Shown: positions 25,000-37,470 of the stretch, in pieces
Layout of the letters: every line of letters starts with the position of its first letter
Numbering within the stretch: position 1 is the stretch's first letter
DNA from: Panorpa germanica
Taxonomy: Eukaryota > Arthropoda > Insecta > Mecoptera > Panorpidae
Direction of reading: 5' to 3'
Length of the DNA stretch: 64,000 nucleotides
NCBI GenBank assembly: GCA_963678705.1
Contig: OY783220.1
Coordinates: forward strand, 3,617,001-3,681,000
The notes under the pieces: model-generated
Seen by the model: only the letters and a program-made list of their open reading frames with translations
What the model was told of the DNA's origin: nothing
Databases searched by the model: none
Translations under genes and position numbers: made by a program

Positions 25000-25335
25000 T
25001 GTAATGAGAGGTACAAGAGAATGTGGGAGAGGGAAGTACCAGCGTATATAAAGAAAAAAGAAAAACAAGGCGAATATCAAGGTTCAGAATAGGAAATGAA
25101 GAGATGAGTAACAGGTGTTCGAAAAGGATAGAGGAAAGGCCTGTACAATGTGTAAGCAAGAGAAGGAGACATTGGATCATATGAGAGGGAAATGCGAGTT
25201 TAGGATTATCAGTGAAAAGAAGAATTATGGACTCAGTGAGACAGGAAAGAAAGGATGTGGATGTCGGAGGTACAGAGCATGATGGAGGAGAAAGAAGAAA
25301 AGGGAGAGAAACTATGAACAGTTTTAAGTTAATTT
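25000..25335 (+). pseudogene. GA-rich LINE family, C-terminal remnant
   Basis: Reads RMWEREVPAYIKKKEKQG, then (shifted) RISRFRIGNEEMSNRCSKR and, in another frame, a CKQEKETLDHMRGKCE zinc-knuckle remnant. Same family and orientation as 19440. Confidence 0.6.
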
Positions 25336-26220
25336 AATGAAATGTTATTAATGCTTTAGTGTGTGAAATATGTAATTAATAGAAGGGACTGCTTAAGTCG
25401 AATTGTAGCAACCTACTCCAGCAAAATACCAAGATTAAATTTTTCATTAGTTTACTGCAGTCAGTCTTTGATCAAAAACTAGCATTGAAGAATCAATTTA
25501 TGTGGTAATGTAATAACTAAAATTTAACTAAGAATATGAAAAACGTCCTGAAGAAGTTTGTTTTTGACAAATATTTGACTTTGATGTAGTTCTTCTGGAC
25601 TACAGAACTGTCGTACCGTATAGCTTTGTCGATATTTATAAAATAAGTCACGTTCAGAACGTCCATTTTACAAGCGTCCGGTTCTACGCTTCTGTTATAC
25701 TTGTATGTTTAGTTATTTTATATATTGGAAACCAGGAAACGTGCTTATTGTCATTTCTATAATTTACATACAATAGTTTTGTTGCTATCATTTTATTATC
25801 AGTAACATTGTGTTTGTGATTGGAATTGAAATAAACATTTTATCGTGAAAATGGTTAAAATATTGTAAAACCGTGGTTTGTATAGTTAAAACTTGTTACC
25901 TTTAGGTATCGAAGTGATTTCTGACTGACTTCGATAAACATATAGAAGTTCACATTAAAATAATTGTACACTCACTGCAATTAGAAAAATAGCATTTTAT
26001 TGAATTATAAAATACTGTTACAGTAATAATAACATAATACATTGATTAACATTAAATCTTAAATTTTATAGAATTGAGTAATTAATTCCTTTGTAAGAAA
26101 ATGCAGACCTTATCGATCGATATATAGAAATAAAAATAATACGGGAGAGGTAGGCAAATTCAAGGATAATGTAAAAACTTTGATCTTTCAAGAAATACCC
26201 ATTTGTGAAGGATGGGAGCG
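25336..26220. other. Non-coding stretch
   Basis: Nothing recognised. Confidence 0.5.
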
Positions 26221-26372
26221 AGGGCAGTGCTATAGATTTCGCTGACACCGAAATTTATAATGGCAGTGGCCATGAATAGATCATTCTTGTTGTCAGGATA
26301 TAAAATTTAAAAAAAAAGCAGAACATTATTAGGAGCGATAAAAGGCTACGTGCTTAGGAAGCCCGATTAATC
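26221..26372 (+). mobile_element. 5'-truncated LINE tail with 9-bp target-site duplication
   Basis: Carries AVAMNRSFLLSGYKI plus stop and the UTR AAAGGCTACGTGCTTAGGAA. It is bracketed by ATGGGAGCG at 26212-26220 and 26373-26381. Unlike its relatives it ends GCCCGATTAATC, with no poly(A). Confidence 0.7.
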
Positions 26373-26381
26373 ATGGGAGCG

Positions 26382-27084
26382 TTTTGCGATATCCTCTAAA
26401 TACCAATAACACTAAAAGTCCTCAATGCAATCTTCAAACATCATCCACTAATACCTATATTTCAATAAATGACCTTGCTCCACTTTAAAATAATTTGTTA
26501 TTCCTTGCTAACACTTTTATAATTAATAACATATTATTAACACTGCGGTGTAATTTTCCACTAAATATGGTTTTAATTCGTGGTAGCTATAATACGAGTG
26601 CTAGTGTAGTTATGCATTCATAGAATGCGCTGCAATCTGCCGACTATCACGTAGCCGGTTATGACCATTTCGTACTGGGTTACAAATTTACTATTATTTT
26701 ATGGGTAATGTTACCTGGTATCATGAATGCCATTGGACCATCGACACATTCAAAAGAGCACTTAAATTTAATAGCGCCGTCAGCAAACAGAACAGATTTT
26801 AATACAATTTGTAAATATCTATAGTCAATTGTAAAAGTAGGTAAATGATTTTGATTAAAGTAAAAACACTTTGAAAATATTACTAAAACCTTAATTTCAT
26901 ATTAAAGAAGATTATGTAACAACAAAATATTATGTAAATTGGCAAACCAAAACAAGAGAACCAATTTTGGGTGATTGACATAAAAAAGTTGATCTTTTAC
27001 AATAAACTGTAAGGGTTAATATGAGATCAGATTACACTAGAAGAATTTTTTGTTATAAAACTAATTAATTATGTTGTATATACC
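26382..27084. other. Non-coding stretch
   Basis: Nothing recognised. Confidence 0.5.
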
Positions 27085-27320
27085 CATTCGATTATAGTTC
27101 AAATTATGAGAGTTCGGCGGTGGCTCATGCTTAAAACACGTTGTACCACCTAAACCTACGATACATTGGAAAAGAATATGTCACTAATTTTACTATAATA
27201 CATACAGGAACGAACAAAAGAATATAAGAGCCGTATAAATGAACGATACGATGTTGCGTATAATATCTTAAATTAATATCAAAACAGTGAGTGGAAATGA
27301 GGCTTAATAGTACATACAAT
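27085..27320. repeat. Dispersed repeat with TTGTACCACCTAAA motif
   Basis: TATAGTTCAAATTATGAGAG, CTCATGCTTAAAACACGTTG, CTACGATACATTGGAAAAG and AACAGTGAGTGGAAATGA recur partly at 40180-40290, 28825-28880 and 57877. Class unknown. Confidence 0.4.
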
Positions 27321-27326
27321 TTTAAT

Positions 27327-27597
27327 CTACGTCTTTCCTATAAATTTAATGTAATGTAATTTAATTAAATATAAATTTTGATCGGAATTCAATTCGATGC
27401 GAATCGTACCACTCTGAATGGTGATTGGAATCCTATTAGACATTAGTGTGACATTACATGAAGCTTTGGACAGCATGTCTGCACCGGCCGGAACGCTCCG
27501 TACCCCCTCTGATTGCCTTCCTAATACTTTCCAAAAGAGGTTTGCCGAGGTGCAAGTCGTGGTACTACCCAGTACAAACATATGTTCTCCTGAACAC
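27327..27597 (-). CDS. Unassigned open stretch, GC-richer than its flanks, open on both strands
   Basis: The minus frame reads CSGEHMFVLGSTTTCTSANL then FWKVLGRQSEGV and SVPAGADMLSKASCNVTLMS. The plus strand is open over 27418-27615 as well. The segment 27400-27615 is visibly less AT-rich than neighbours. No family recognised. It could be an old transposon or imported segment. Confidence 0.2.
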
Positions 27598-28019
27598 TGT
27601 GTGACTACTGTCTAACTGCTCTCTGATACGAGATTGCTAAGATACGACAAATTGTTTGTAGGGTTAGGCATCAAAATACATAAATCCGCCGCTAATAGTA
27701 ACAATAATTGTTGTTAAGACAAAAGAACAGATGTATCCAATATAATTAAAACCAGTAATTCATAATAATAAACAAACTCTTTTTCTAATTGATAATATTA
27801 CTAAACTTAATATCTTTACCTACGTCCTCTAACGAACATCTGTTCGCTAAGTTTATTGCTTTGCAAATGATGTTTATGTCTACTACCATCCACTTAGCTT
27901 TAAATTACTTAACTGCTAATAAAAATAATGACATCTATACGATATTTATATAACGAAATTAAAATCTGACAAAAAGGTTTTTATGTACAACAAACGTTTC
28001 ATGTAATATTTTACGACGT

Positions 28020-28340
28020 AGAAATGCCCACCCACCCACCGGACTGGACCGCACCGGGCGTCCAGTGTTCAGTGTCGATGTCCATGGTGGAGTGGGGGCT
28101 ACGGTAACATCTGATGGACCAAAAAGCTTTAATATCACATATAACAAGATATAATGACAGTGTCTGTTTGTGTTATATGTGTTTTTTCTCATATCTCGGG
28201 AATTGAACCTAATGCCATTTGCTATTTGGTCTCATCGTTGACTGTTTGACTGTGTGAGTGTGTTGGAGTGGGGTGGGGTGCGGGGGCTGGGGATGAGAAT
28301 GTCCCAGGGTAGTTCATATGTCGACTCGTGGTGCTTTCTA
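28020..28340. other. GC-rich block
   Basis: Contains CCCACCCACCCACCGGAC, CCGCACCGGGCGTCCAGTG and a G-rich tract GGGGTGGGGTGCGGGGGCTG (28268-28287). It contrasts sharply with the AT-rich flanks. It could be a promoter-like island or a decayed GC-rich repeat. No gene start found. Confidence 0.4.
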
Positions 28341-28944
28341 CTTAGATTTGACGCATGCGCTGTCTTCTGGTAGTAGCTTTATTTTAATGAAACTCATGAC
28401 AAATGAAGCCGGTTCATTTCTAGAGACGCATCTCCGCATTTTTGTACAGTCAATGTAAAATTAAATTATGTCACGTACAACAAAATTCAGTAATAATAAA
28501 TATTAAATTTCCAAAGACGACTCAGTGGGCGAGAGCATTGTTGCTTGACGCTGACTGCTGTATTTTCGAAAAATATCTTCTTCTTTATAATTATATTTCT
28601 GGTTTTGATTATTATAAAGTTACTTTAATGTAATGTAATGTATTATAATCGGCCAAAGTTAAATAAATTGCACTAAAAAGAAATTCCAGAGGTGTATGAA
28701 CTAATAACAGGTAATTATCAATACTGTGTGAAAACACAGCAAAAATTACTATGTGAACCTAGTACCAGGGTGCACGTCCATTGCAATTTTAATGTTTAAT
28801 ATAGGAATGTGTGTCAGTAATAATACTTAAAACTAGTTGTACCGTATAAATCTACGACACAATGAAAAGGTATTGTCATTGTTCTATAATCTATATAGCA
28901 TCAAATAATACCAGACTCATCGTTGTATCGCAGATGTATACGCC

Positions 28945-29279
28945 CCTTATAACTTCCTTTAAGTATGGTATTCAAAAGAGAACCACAAGCAATATGTGAA
29001 CAATGCAACAGCCCACTAACAGTAAAGCAAATTATTTTCCAATGCTCAAAATACTTGTCACTCAGACAAGAATGTAATATGCTTCAGGAGTATAATAGGC
29101 TGATATATAAAAGCAGGGAAACTCTGAAAAACCTTATTAAGTTTATACACAAAACAAATTTAATTTCTTTATTTTAAATATATTACGAATTATGTATTGT
29201 AAATGTATACATAGTTTTTAAGTGCTAATAACTTTTAAAAGTTGATACACTAAAAATAAATATTAAAAAGAAAAAAAAT
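28945..29279 (+). pseudogene. LINE ORF2 C-terminal fragment with 3' UTR and A-rich tail
   Basis: A 70-codon open stretch (28965-29177) starts within the zinc knuckle: ICEQCNSPLTVKQIIFQC, where Gln replaces the usual His. It continues with LRQECNMLQEYNRL and ends TLKNLIKFIHKTNLISLF. It matches the 7320 copy through the UTR to the A-rich tail at about 29279. The element is 5' truncated, as is usual for LINEs. Confidence 0.7.
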
Positions 29280-29639
29280 ATGGGTCACTGCCGAATTCTC
29301 GTAAGTTGAATTATAAATCGCATTTTTATGATGTTGGATACTTGTAATACTGCGCAGCACATGTATACGGAACCACTGGGCCACGAGACACGACATACGA
29401 GTAGACTGCTACGTTAGAGTCTCTTAATCTTGAATTAATGCATCTTGGATTACTTCATTTAATTCCACATTCTCAGCTTGATGCAACTTTCATACTCATC
29501 CATGCGAAGTTATGTAAACAGAATTTCTAATCTCCATATTTTGAAGTTTAAAATTACATAACCACTTAATTAATGTTTAGAACATCGCCTATTGATATTA
29601 CTTTCTTTTACAATTATCATTTGAAGGGCTTCTTAGGGT

Positions 29640-30172
29640 CACAGCACTCTTTTTCATCTTTCCCTCTGTACATCTATTCATCTTCACTCTCTATATCGTT
29701 TCTTCTTGACTACTTGTATCGTTCTTGTAGACAGTCTAAATGATTTCTTTCGTTGTTTCTTTTCGCTAATCTCCTTTCATACCCCTTTTAATTTTCCTCC
29801 ATTATTCCTTAGACCTCTTCTGCCTCTCCGACTTTACTTGTATTAGACTTAGTGTTTTTTCCTATCTGTATCCAAAGTTTCTGCTCCATTGCATTTTCTC
29901 TCTTTTACTGTCCTATGCACCATCACTGCTGATTACATTTCGTTCCCCTTTTTAATTCTTCTATTTATAATTTTTCTCTTGGCCTCTTCTACATTAAGTT
30001 GCACCTCCTCGTCCTTTGTCACTCCTGCTCCTACTTTCTTGTAATTGAACTGACGTAAGTCTTTCGCTGGCCTTTCCATTTTGCAGTCTGCTATAATGTG
30101 CCCAGGTTTCCCACACGCGTTGATAATATAAAATAATAAAGTATAACCCAGCAAAATGTTTATATCCCTCAT
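29640..30172 (-). pseudogene. GA-rich LINE family, ORF1 remnant with CCHC-like knuckle
   Basis: The minus-strand frame starting at 30172 contains CGKPGHIIADC (second to fourth ligands of a CCHC knuckle), followed by KDLRQFNYKKVGAGVTKDEE and a Lys/Glu-rich segment to 29933. The first Cys pair is damaged, with TGT replaced just upstream. DNA further downstream (29640-29930) is CT-rich on the plus strand and continues the element. Nucleic-acid-binding gag-like protein of a LINE is the best reading. Confidence 0.5.
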
Positions 30173-30221
30173 TTGCTAGCTTATCATAAACTAATTCCAA
30201 GGTGTATTTTTTACTTCTCAT

Positions 30222-31619
30222 ATAGAAATTGACTTGCAGTGCAAGTTTGATTTAGGAACAAAGGCGTAAGAGGATACCAAAAATGTGATAAGAAAATGAT
30301 ATTTTTATATTTTAAACATTTTATAAATTAAATAGAAAATATATAAGAATTTGACTAACTATATTCTCTAATACTTTTGATGTATTTATCATAAATTTAA
30401 ACAAAACTTTAAAATCAAAGTACATCAAACTTGCAGAATATGGTATAAGCTTTAAGAACTTTTGATATTATATTTTTTTCTATTTTGTAAAACTATAAAA
30501 CAAGTTTTTCAAGTTAAAAATTGTGGAAGAGTGTGTTACATTCATGTAACTTTTTGAATATATTTTGTATGTTTATTTAATAATAAATACGAAAGGTATA
30601 GTCAAGTTAAGTAGGCGGAGATAGAAGTTGAGATAAAACAATAAAACCTCTAACAACTAAACTAAAAATGAAAGTTACCGCTTTTCCTAGTCCCACAGCG
30701 CCATGGTTTTTTATGGTGTTCCACGCTGAACAACTAAATAAATAAATGTTCCTGTATCTCTGTAAATTCCTAGCTTTGTAATTAGTTAAACTTGTTGCGA
30801 AAAAAGAGAACCTAAAAAATAAATCTGCAGTTAACTGTGGCAATAAAAATATCTTCTGCTGCAGTTAAAAATGTTTTACAAAGGGCGGTAAAGAATGAAA
30901 TGTTAATTACAAACTTTCCTTTGATAAAATCAGTTTTATTTTTGTCTGACAAAATGACAGAATTATGAAGATGTTTCAAGATAACTTTTATCTAATATTA
31001 GACTTCCAATTACTAAAGTTAACATTGTATGCATTGTTGTAATATTTTAGAGTAATTTCTAGGTAGATACATATTACAAGCACTGGTTGTGTGTTCTTTA
31101 CACTAAACGTATCTCCAGTGGATACATAATGTAACTAATTATGTACATTGGAACTCTGATTGCAAGTTAGTTTTTAAACATAGATACAGATATTCATTTG
31201 GTTGTTAATATAAGCAAATAAAAGCTGAACCTAAGTTTCATGTTCACTACTATCGTATTTGTCACTACTAACAAGCAAATGAATATTACACTTTTACAAG
31301 AAAGTTAAAAAATAAGACTAATAATAATAACAAAGTATTTCGATAGACGTCACCAGGCCAAACAAAAATTTAGGAAAAAAATTTTAAGAAAATTAAATTC
31401 CATTGTCATCGATATACTATCGATATAGAAACTGACATAGAAAAGGTTCAGCTATGTATTGACAGCACAGTGGGCGGAGCAGTCTTTCTTGACGTCATAT
31501 TTCTGTTTATAAACTTGCGTTCCCGAATCAGCACTATATTTTCTGTATTTGGTTGCTGTTGGAATTAACTTGTAGCCAGTTAATAAGTGTGAACCTTGTA
31601 CTGAAACACAATTTCTATA
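30222..31619. other. Non-coding stretch
   Basis: Nothing recognised apart from TGACGTCA at 31490-31497. Confidence 0.5.
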
Positions 31620-31850
31620 GAAGTAGAAAATTAACCTCGGAATTAGCTTATGGCAAGCTAACAAGTGCTATCCTTTTATTGCAAGACAATTTTTAGCTGG
31701 GTTTTGTTGAACTGATAATATAATCATAAATGCATTCACATACGAATAAGGGGAGGCGTATGGTTCACGTCTATGAGGCACTGACACTCAGTGATAAGAC
31801 TCAACATAGGCCATAAGGTGGCATTAAATTAAAACAATTCAAGGGTAAAG
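31620..31850 (+). mobile_element. SINE-like element, third copy
   Basis: GGAATTAGCTTATGGCAAGC and AAGACAATTTTTAGCTGGG also occur at 23460-23545. The 3' part GGTTCACGTCTATGAGGCAC and GGCATTAAATTAAAACAATT matches the SINE tails at 6985 and 9770. Confidence 0.4.
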
Positions 31851-32189
31851 TTACATACTACAATAATATATTTGATCTATGTCAAATTAACTGAAAATAA
31901 TATCTTAATAAGTTAAGCCATCCTTTACATTTACTAAAACAGGTTTGCAAATATTGAATTCTACAATATGTTTGCGTTGTAATATTTTTTCAATAAACCA
32001 GGTTATGTTTTTTGGCATGAAATAAAAAATGATTTAAAAAACAATGTTCTTATCATGTTTAAACGTTAGTCAATAAGCTGGATTAATGGATATACTCTAT
32101 CTCGTATCTGTCGTTAGGTAATCCGTTATAAAAAGTCCCCTCATGCCACACTCTGCTTCTCCTTCTCCACCAGCTCCATATTCACTTAC

Positions 32190-32269
32190 AAGGTCGTGTA
32201 AGCCCTGTGATACTCGAAGGTTAACGTAAACTTTAACTTGACGACACGATGATAAAACGACGACGTTGT
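32190..32269 (-). CDS. Candidate 80-nt internal exon
   Basis: Acceptor TATCGTTATTTTAG|AC and donor CTT|GTAAGT flank 80 nt open in one frame (phase 1 in, phase 0 out) with NVVVLSSCRQVKVYVNLRVS then QGLHDL. Both splice sites are near consensus. No partner exons were found, so it may be chance or an isolated exon of a long gene. Confidence 0.2.
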
Positions 32270-34189
32270 CTAAAATAACGATAAAATGAATATTACAGGA
32301 ACGTATTAACAAACTATTAGTTAGCTAACTTGGGAGATAGAAGCGTAATGGAAATTTGATTACTAATTCTGCTTTTACACTTTTTGTAGTGTACCCCTTC
32401 GATTCTAAATTTTTTGCTAAATTGTACAATTCTTTATAAATTTTGTATATTACAAGTGTTACCAAGGGTACCCCACGCTTTTATTTTTAAATACCTTTTT
32501 TATCAATTTATGGAATTTAAATTTGGACATTGATCAACATGAGAACCGAAACAGACGTAAATCAGTAAAATAAAAGTTTATAAATCCTTTATTGGATTAA
32601 TAAAATCATAAAAACAACCTTTTTTGGATCGTTAAATAAGTCAGTATAATTACATTAAAAGACAATTTTTGTGTTTACAATTTTCTATATCGATCTGTAA
32701 TTTTTATATAAGTTTCCTATAAAGATAAATTAAATATACATCTAAAAATTGGATGTTTGCCAAAAACTCAATACAAAGATCTCCACACAATCACCAACAA
32801 TAATACGATTTTCCTTATCGTTCAAATATTTACGAGTAATTTCAATTTCAGCTTAAATAAATATTAAATTTCTTTGTACGAATCTTCTTTATAGGTTTTT
32901 CAAAGACAGCATGAAACTGGTATACACCTATGTAGTTCTATATGTAAACCTAGTGCATTTATTGTCAAAATTTGTTAAAAATCTTTCTGTAGCTATTTTG
33001 AGTAAGGTTATAAATAAAAACATTTGAATTTATGACAACTTTAGAACACAGGCTGTTGATTACTATCAAACTGATATGTCATTTTAGCTGGCGGCCATCT
33101 TGTTTTTTTTATTATATTCATATATGTATATATATATATATACATATATTTATATATGTTTAATCCTCACAGCTCAAAACTATGTTTTAGTGGATTAAAT
33201 CAATTGGTTTTTCATAGAATTATTTGTTTCAAAATAAATGTATTGATAGAAAAACTGGAACAAACCTATTAAATGTGTATTTAGTTTAAACCTTGATGAA
33301 ACTGAATTTCAATTTAAAATAATAATTGCGCACAAAAATATTTATCTCGGTTACCAAATAATCTACAAATTATTTTCTGTAATACCCCAGTTAGCAGTTA
33401 CCAGTTACCAGTTAGCAGGACTATTCCCGTGGGAATATCATTTTATCCCGACTGCTTAACACGAATAAAATAATCTCATTAACAGTATTTTATAGAATTA
33501 AAAGATTAAATTCTTTTTTATAATAAAAAGTCTTAAAAAGTTATGTAACTCTTAATCTTAAAAAATAAATCAATTTTCTGTCGGATGAACCTCAGTTGAT
33601 TAGAGCCTCAAGGTCTGAGTATTTCTGCTTTTATTAGCCACCTATTAACCTTATATCTTGATTTTTGTGTTTGTCTGTAATATTTATGTATCTGACATTT
33701 TAAGTTAAAACGGTACTTAGTTATTTTTAATTCACGAAATATATATGTCATATATGGTATACATATACAGCAGGTTCAATATTACCGAAAAAATTATGTT
33801 GAAATCGTTATATTTAAGTATTTACATAATGGATATACAAATTTTATAAACAAAGCTTAAACATTTTTCTAACTCACCTTTTTATATTGTTTAAATAGAT
33901 CAATTGTGTAGAACGTTTTTATATTTGAAAACAGCAGTACAAAACTGTAATTCGAACTATAATTTTACCACACTGGTGCCATCTATATGTAGCTGTAGAA
34001 CCATGAAGTAATGTTTTACCTTAAGGCAAGAAAGCTGAATAAACAAAAGCCTAATAAATAATAATTGTCTAATGCTTATTATAATCCCACAAAAAGAGGA
34101 CTGACGGGAACTATAGCATAGAGGCCTTGAATTAAAGAGTGTCCGACATAAGTCGACGTAGCTACACTAAATAAAATAGCAAAATAGGA
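32270..34189. other. Non-coding stretch
   Basis: AT microsatellite at 33112 and a GTTACCA/GTTAGCA cluster at 33391-33419; otherwise nothing. Confidence 0.5.
33112..33160. repeat. AT-rich palindromic microsatellite
   Basis: ATATATGTATATATATATAT then ATACATATATTTATATATG; self-complementary. Confidence 0.8.
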
Positions 34190-34740
34190 ACAATTAGAGG
34201 AATGAGTCAGGGATGAAAATGATGAAGTGGGAAGTAAAATAAAAAAGGCTCAAGGCGAGTACTTGGGAGCGGTGAAAGAACATATCAGTAAAGAGGAGAA
34301 TAAGAAACGGGAAAAGGAGAAGGTAATACGAAGCAAAAGAGATATCTGCGAAAGAGACGGAAAGGTTAGGAGAGGAAGTGTAGCAACAGGAAAAGATAAA
34401 CAGGATGGATGACGCGAAGTACAATACAAGATACGGAAGTAGTGAACGTGGAAGATGGTGAAGTACATGGATAAGCAGGGAGATAAGGAAACGAAAATGA
34501 TCGCATGATTTAGATTAGGAAATGAAAAAAGAGGATGCAGATATTGGGAAAAAAAGATGAGAAATCATGTAGGATGTACGGGAAGAAGAAGAAGAATCTG
34601 AAGCACATTAAAAGTAGATCTCAGAAGAAGATGGAAAGTGGATTATGCTTATATTGCAATGGAAGAGTGAATGAAGAAGATTTATCAAGGAAGATACATT
34701 TTAATTGTAAATTAAAATTGAATTGTAATTGTATTTAACT
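34190..34740 (+). pseudogene. GA-rich LINE family, C-terminal remnant
   Basis: Carries RMDDAKYNTRYGS-type sequence near 34405, then RLGNEKRGCRYWEKKDEKS, CRMYGKKKKNLKHIKSR and a KKMES tail. The second knuckle Cys is Tyr. Frames shift several times. Confidence 0.55.
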
Positions 34741-36304
34741 GTCTATCTATACACTATGGTATACTATATAAAACTATCTAAATATTTTGAAAATTACAAG
34801 ATCTCAAGTGAAATGAAATCAATACATCCAATATTCTAAATGGACTTATATTTCAAACGAAACATGACAGTAGTGCTCACAAACAGTTTATTATTATTTC
34901 GTTTTTAAATAAATGTTAGATTTTATTTTTACATGACTGTATACTCCCATATTATAGCTACCATAAAAACTAACAACAAAAATATAAAATAAAATAAACC
35001 TCACCACTAAATACATGGAATCCTTACAAATACATTTATGTATGTTGAATAGAAAAGAAGAAAGTGAAATGTACAAAGAACAGCAGACAAGTTCTCGTAG
35101 TCCCATGTAAAAGTTGATGTAAAACGAACGAAATAACAGACACTAAAAATAAACTTTGTATGTAAATGAAGTGTCAAATGACCTTAACCTAAGCACAGTT
35201 AAGGGTGCCATAACTTTCTGAAACAAATGTTCCTTGCAATGTTTTTAAGAATATTATATTTGTACATATCCATACTGGTACAGTGCCGGCCAAAACATTT
35301 TTCGCATGCAGAGTGATTGTGGTGTTGTAAGTACGCATATGTCGCACTTACCTTTTATTTTAATAATAATAAATGTTAATTATTACATAAGAATTATATT
35401 ATGTTAACAGTTTTAGTATTAGTATTAATATTGTAATAAACAATTGTTTAAATTTAGCGCTTGTAAACATTGACTCTGGTCTGTGGATAATTATATTGTT
35501 TTAATGCTGGTAACCCAGTATTGGCGTGATGTGATGTGAAATAAATCATTATATATCAAGCTATACTAGGGTCAGAGCATGATTATTAGTTTTGACTTTG
35601 ATCGTACAACAACTCAATATTGTAACATCAAGTATTCTACTGTAAGCACATTTATCTATTAATCAAATTATAACACTAAGAATTTACATTTTGTTCTATA
35701 TCTGACATCTTTATTAATCTAATAAAATACTATTGTAATTAAGTATTCAGATATAATATTACAACGAATAAATGATATATTTTAATAAAAGTGTTTGTAT
35801 TAATAGTATTTAAAAAGATACTAATTGTTCCGACGCTGTACGTCGCAACGAGGTTATACTTTAGACCGCTCAAGTATTCTCAAATTGCAACAATACTCCG
35901 TTTTAACAAGAATTCTGTTAATCATCTTAAAGAGACGCTAATTCTTATCATTGAAATATAACGTAATTGTCCGTTGGAAAATCGTCATAGGAAGATCTAC
36001 ATTCAGAAGCTAACAACACAACGTGGTGCACAAGCCCAGCTGAGAATCTTCCCTTAGAACGAACATCCGATAATTAATAATACAATTAATTATCAGAAGT
36101 AACGTCCCGGCGACAACCTAACCTCAATATTACAATATTGATGTCAAGTGTGGCATTACAACAGTGGATTGCGCCAAATAAGCTGTACCCTCCTTTTACT
36201 GTTTTAAAATTTAAGAAGAGTAGGTAATAATATTTACTGCATTTTAGAAAAAGCAAGGGAGAAAAAGGTTTTTTTTTTGTTTTTAATTTTTACATGTCAA
36301 CTTA
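34741..36304. other. Non-coding stretch with a possible solo LTR
   Basis: 35620-36160 starts TGTAACATC and ends GGCATTACA, followed by ACAGTGGATTGCGCC, which could be read as an LTR end plus primer-binding site. No target-site duplication is visible, so this is only a suggestion. Confidence 0.2.
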
Positions 36305-36500
36305 ACATGTCAGAGTAAAGGAGGTGAAAGGTTGTAAGCAGAGTGAGTAAGGAGAATCGATTGCAAGAGAAGAATAGAAAGTAGATATACGGTGGAAGTA
36401 AGGAGGAAAGTGAGGAACATTGAAAGGAAGAAGTGATTTTTAAAAATGTTAAAAATTTGTAAATGAAATGTAAAATGAATGTAAGGAGGTTGTAAAGCCA
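36305..36500 (+). pseudogene. Short GA-rich LINE fragment
   Basis: Purine-rich stretch (AAGGAGGTGAAAGG to AAATGAATGTAAGGAGG) like the 3' coding tail of the GA-rich family. It gives Leu/Phe-rich open frames on the opposite strand, which are artefacts. No motif survives. Confidence 0.35.
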
Positions 36501-36913
36501 TAAACGCAGATACAATAAAATACAAATAAAATACAATACATAACATAAATTAATATATAAAGAGTTAAACGTAATTTGAAGTTTACTTCATAATTATACA
36601 AAAACATATATTTTGAGAAGTCGTGGAAATATTCCATTTCTATAAGATGCTACTTCCTTGATATATGTACGAGCATATACATATTATATATGTCTCTGGT
36701 ACTTTGAGGCTATATATTTTACATTGCGCACATTTAATACATAAAAAAAGCTAAAATGCACATAGAAAAAAATACATTTCCTGATACCAGAGGAAAAACG
36801 CTTCAGTTAAATTAAATTCCTAAAACGTTGTCCGCTCGGCATTTTTATAGCAGAAGAGTCGGATAAAAAGTGAAAAAATGTTGAAAGCCACCATCATAAA
36901 ATATATACTCTGC

Positions 36914-36932
36914 TGTGCCCGTGCCTGTGCCT
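36914..36932 (+). repeat. (GTGCCT)n short array
   Basis: TGTGCCCGTGCCTGTGCCT; resembles the 2563 array. Confidence 0.7.
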
Positions 36933-37267
36933 CCCTGTGATGTGAGTATCATCTATGATTATTAAAATATAAATTTATATGCGAATGTATGCAAATAGAA
37001 AGTATCATACGACGTAGTCAAACTTATCACCTTCTGCTATTCTTAAGCAGCAATGAAAGACAAATATTCACCTTGCTATATTATAATGGAAAACAAAACT
37101 GTGGAGTTCCTTCCAGGAAACAAGCAATGTACATTAATCAACTGGTGACTAATAGGAAAAAGTAATTGTGACTGGATACATTGGAATTTGACGTATGAGC
37201 AAGTGTTATACTTAAACTCAGCCTCATACTTGTAGAAAACTAAGTATTTATATCGTGTTTCTAATTA

Positions 37268-37470
37268 GAGACCATCCATTAATTATATCACATGGAAAAG
37301 AAGAGGAAGGAGGAGTCTAACAAAGTGTGACCAAACGTCAGAAGAGAGGAGGGGGAAGCTACAAGTCTTGTGACGTCACAACTAATCTAAACAAAACAAG
37401 ACTAAAATATATATTTTATTTATTAGTCTACAATGTGTGACAAGACGAGATAATCAGCACGGGACCTTTG
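37268..37470 (+). mobile_element. ACGTCA TIR element fragment
   Basis: GACCATCCATTAATTATATC, a GA-rich tract, AACAAAGTGTGACCAAACGT, then TTGTGACGTCACAACTAATC (exact TGACGTCA at 37371-37378) and TGTGTGACAAGACGAG. The right terminus is not clear. Confidence 0.55.
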
